This document shows positions 63,881 through 64,000 of a stretch of DNA of 64,000 nucleotides, piece after piece. Numbering within the stretch: position 1 is the stretch's first letter; every line of letters starts with the position of its first letter. The notes beneath the pieces were generated by a model, which worked only from the letters and a program-made list of their open reading frames with translations, was not told the origin of the DNA and made no database searches. Position numbers and translations under genes: made by a program. Source of the stretch: a virus; IMG/VR virus record IMGVR_UViG_3300045957_000047, positions 1-64,000 of that record; one strand, given 5' to 3'.

Positions 63881-64000
63881 GTGCCAATCGCTTGTCCTCA
63901 AAAACAGTCTATTACCATTCCCTTAAATGTACTTGATTGTACTGGGACTGATATCTGGTCACTGATAAGGCCCAACCCACAACCGTATATCCCCAAAACT
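63881..64000 (+). CDS. partial gene cut by the window end (at least 40 codons)
   Basis: GTG start at 63881 behind agagga at good spacing; the frame stays open to base 64000. The visible 40 residues (MPIACPQKQSITIPLNV, then DCTGTDIWSLI) resemble the start of a beta-rich virion protein. Probably another member of the fibre cassette. Confidence 0.6.
   Translation, partial: MPIACPQKQSITIPLNVLDCTGTDIWSLIRPNPQPYIPKT

Noticed and set aside
1-64000. tRNA genes
   Set aside because: I looked for the T-arm GGTTC-A-TCC pattern with a matching acceptor stem and found only isolated partial matches inside genes.

Overview
The window looks like most of the genome of a lytic, podovirus-like (short-tailed) bacteriophage, probably of a marine or otherwise aquatic Gram-negative bacterium. 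The evidence is a P22-type portal, scaffold and HK97-like capsid cassette with adaptor-type neck proteins and no tape measure, sheath or tail-tube genes; a family A DNA polymerase with a primase-helicase; a very large polyvalent virion protein; Shine-Dalgarno starts; three lipobox lipoproteins; and sigma70-like promoters. Host and taxonomy are inference. I recognise no terminase, RNA polymerase, integrase, holin or endolysin, so the genome probably continues beyond 64000 (a gene is cut by that end) and/or before position 1, which lies inside a tandem repeat.

Layout. (1) 1-780 is non-coding: four kinds of short tandem repeat and two sigma70-like promoters. (2) 0.79-4.2 kb, plus strand: small early genes of unknown function, two of them behind the same covarying leader hairpin, then a short DnaN/sliding-clamp-like protein and a small zinc protein. 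(3) 4.2-4.84 kb: an AT-rich, gene-free gap. (4) 4.84-11.6 kb, plus strand: compact operons of small proteins, a winged-helix protein, a TnpB remnant with an IS200/IS605-type end hairpin, a membrane protein with a textbook -1 frameshift signal, and a strongly structured intergenic RNA. (5) 11.6-25.5 kb, plus strand: replication and recombination module (PolA, PD-(D/E)XK nuclease, VRR-NUC nuclease, SNF2 helicase, acidic-tailed SSB-like protein, AEP primase-helicase), interrupted by a duplicated block of lipoprotein genes. (6) 25.4-60.7 kb, minus strand: virion genes. In transcription order these are an HTH protein, portal, fibre/host-interaction genes (carbohydrate-binding, collagen-like, GH16, matrixin, PAP2/haloperoxidase-like), scaffold, capsid, neck/nozzle and giant internal proteins. 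(7) 60.8-64 kb, plus strand: repeat-rich fibre genes.

How it may work. Host polymerase would read the early plus-strand genes. PolA, the primase-helicase, the SSB-like and clamp-like proteins, nucleases and SNF2 helicase would replicate and process DNA, while the lipoproteins could alter the host surface. The minus-strand transcript makes the virion. Its most striking part is 47-57.5 kb: three collagen-like proteins (one with a His-Gly array) interleaved with a metzincin protease, a GH16 endoglycanase, a carbohydrate-binding protein and a PAP2/vanadium-haloperoxidase-like enzyme. This looks like a virion-borne module for binding and remodelling extracellular matrix.

The main novelty candidates are that matrix module, the -1 frameshift at 9857, the bistable RNA at 10987-11117, the covarying leader pair, the UGA-interrupted paralogue at 13553, and several very small genes fitted into translational-coupling gaps (16701, 46771, 53260, 55300).
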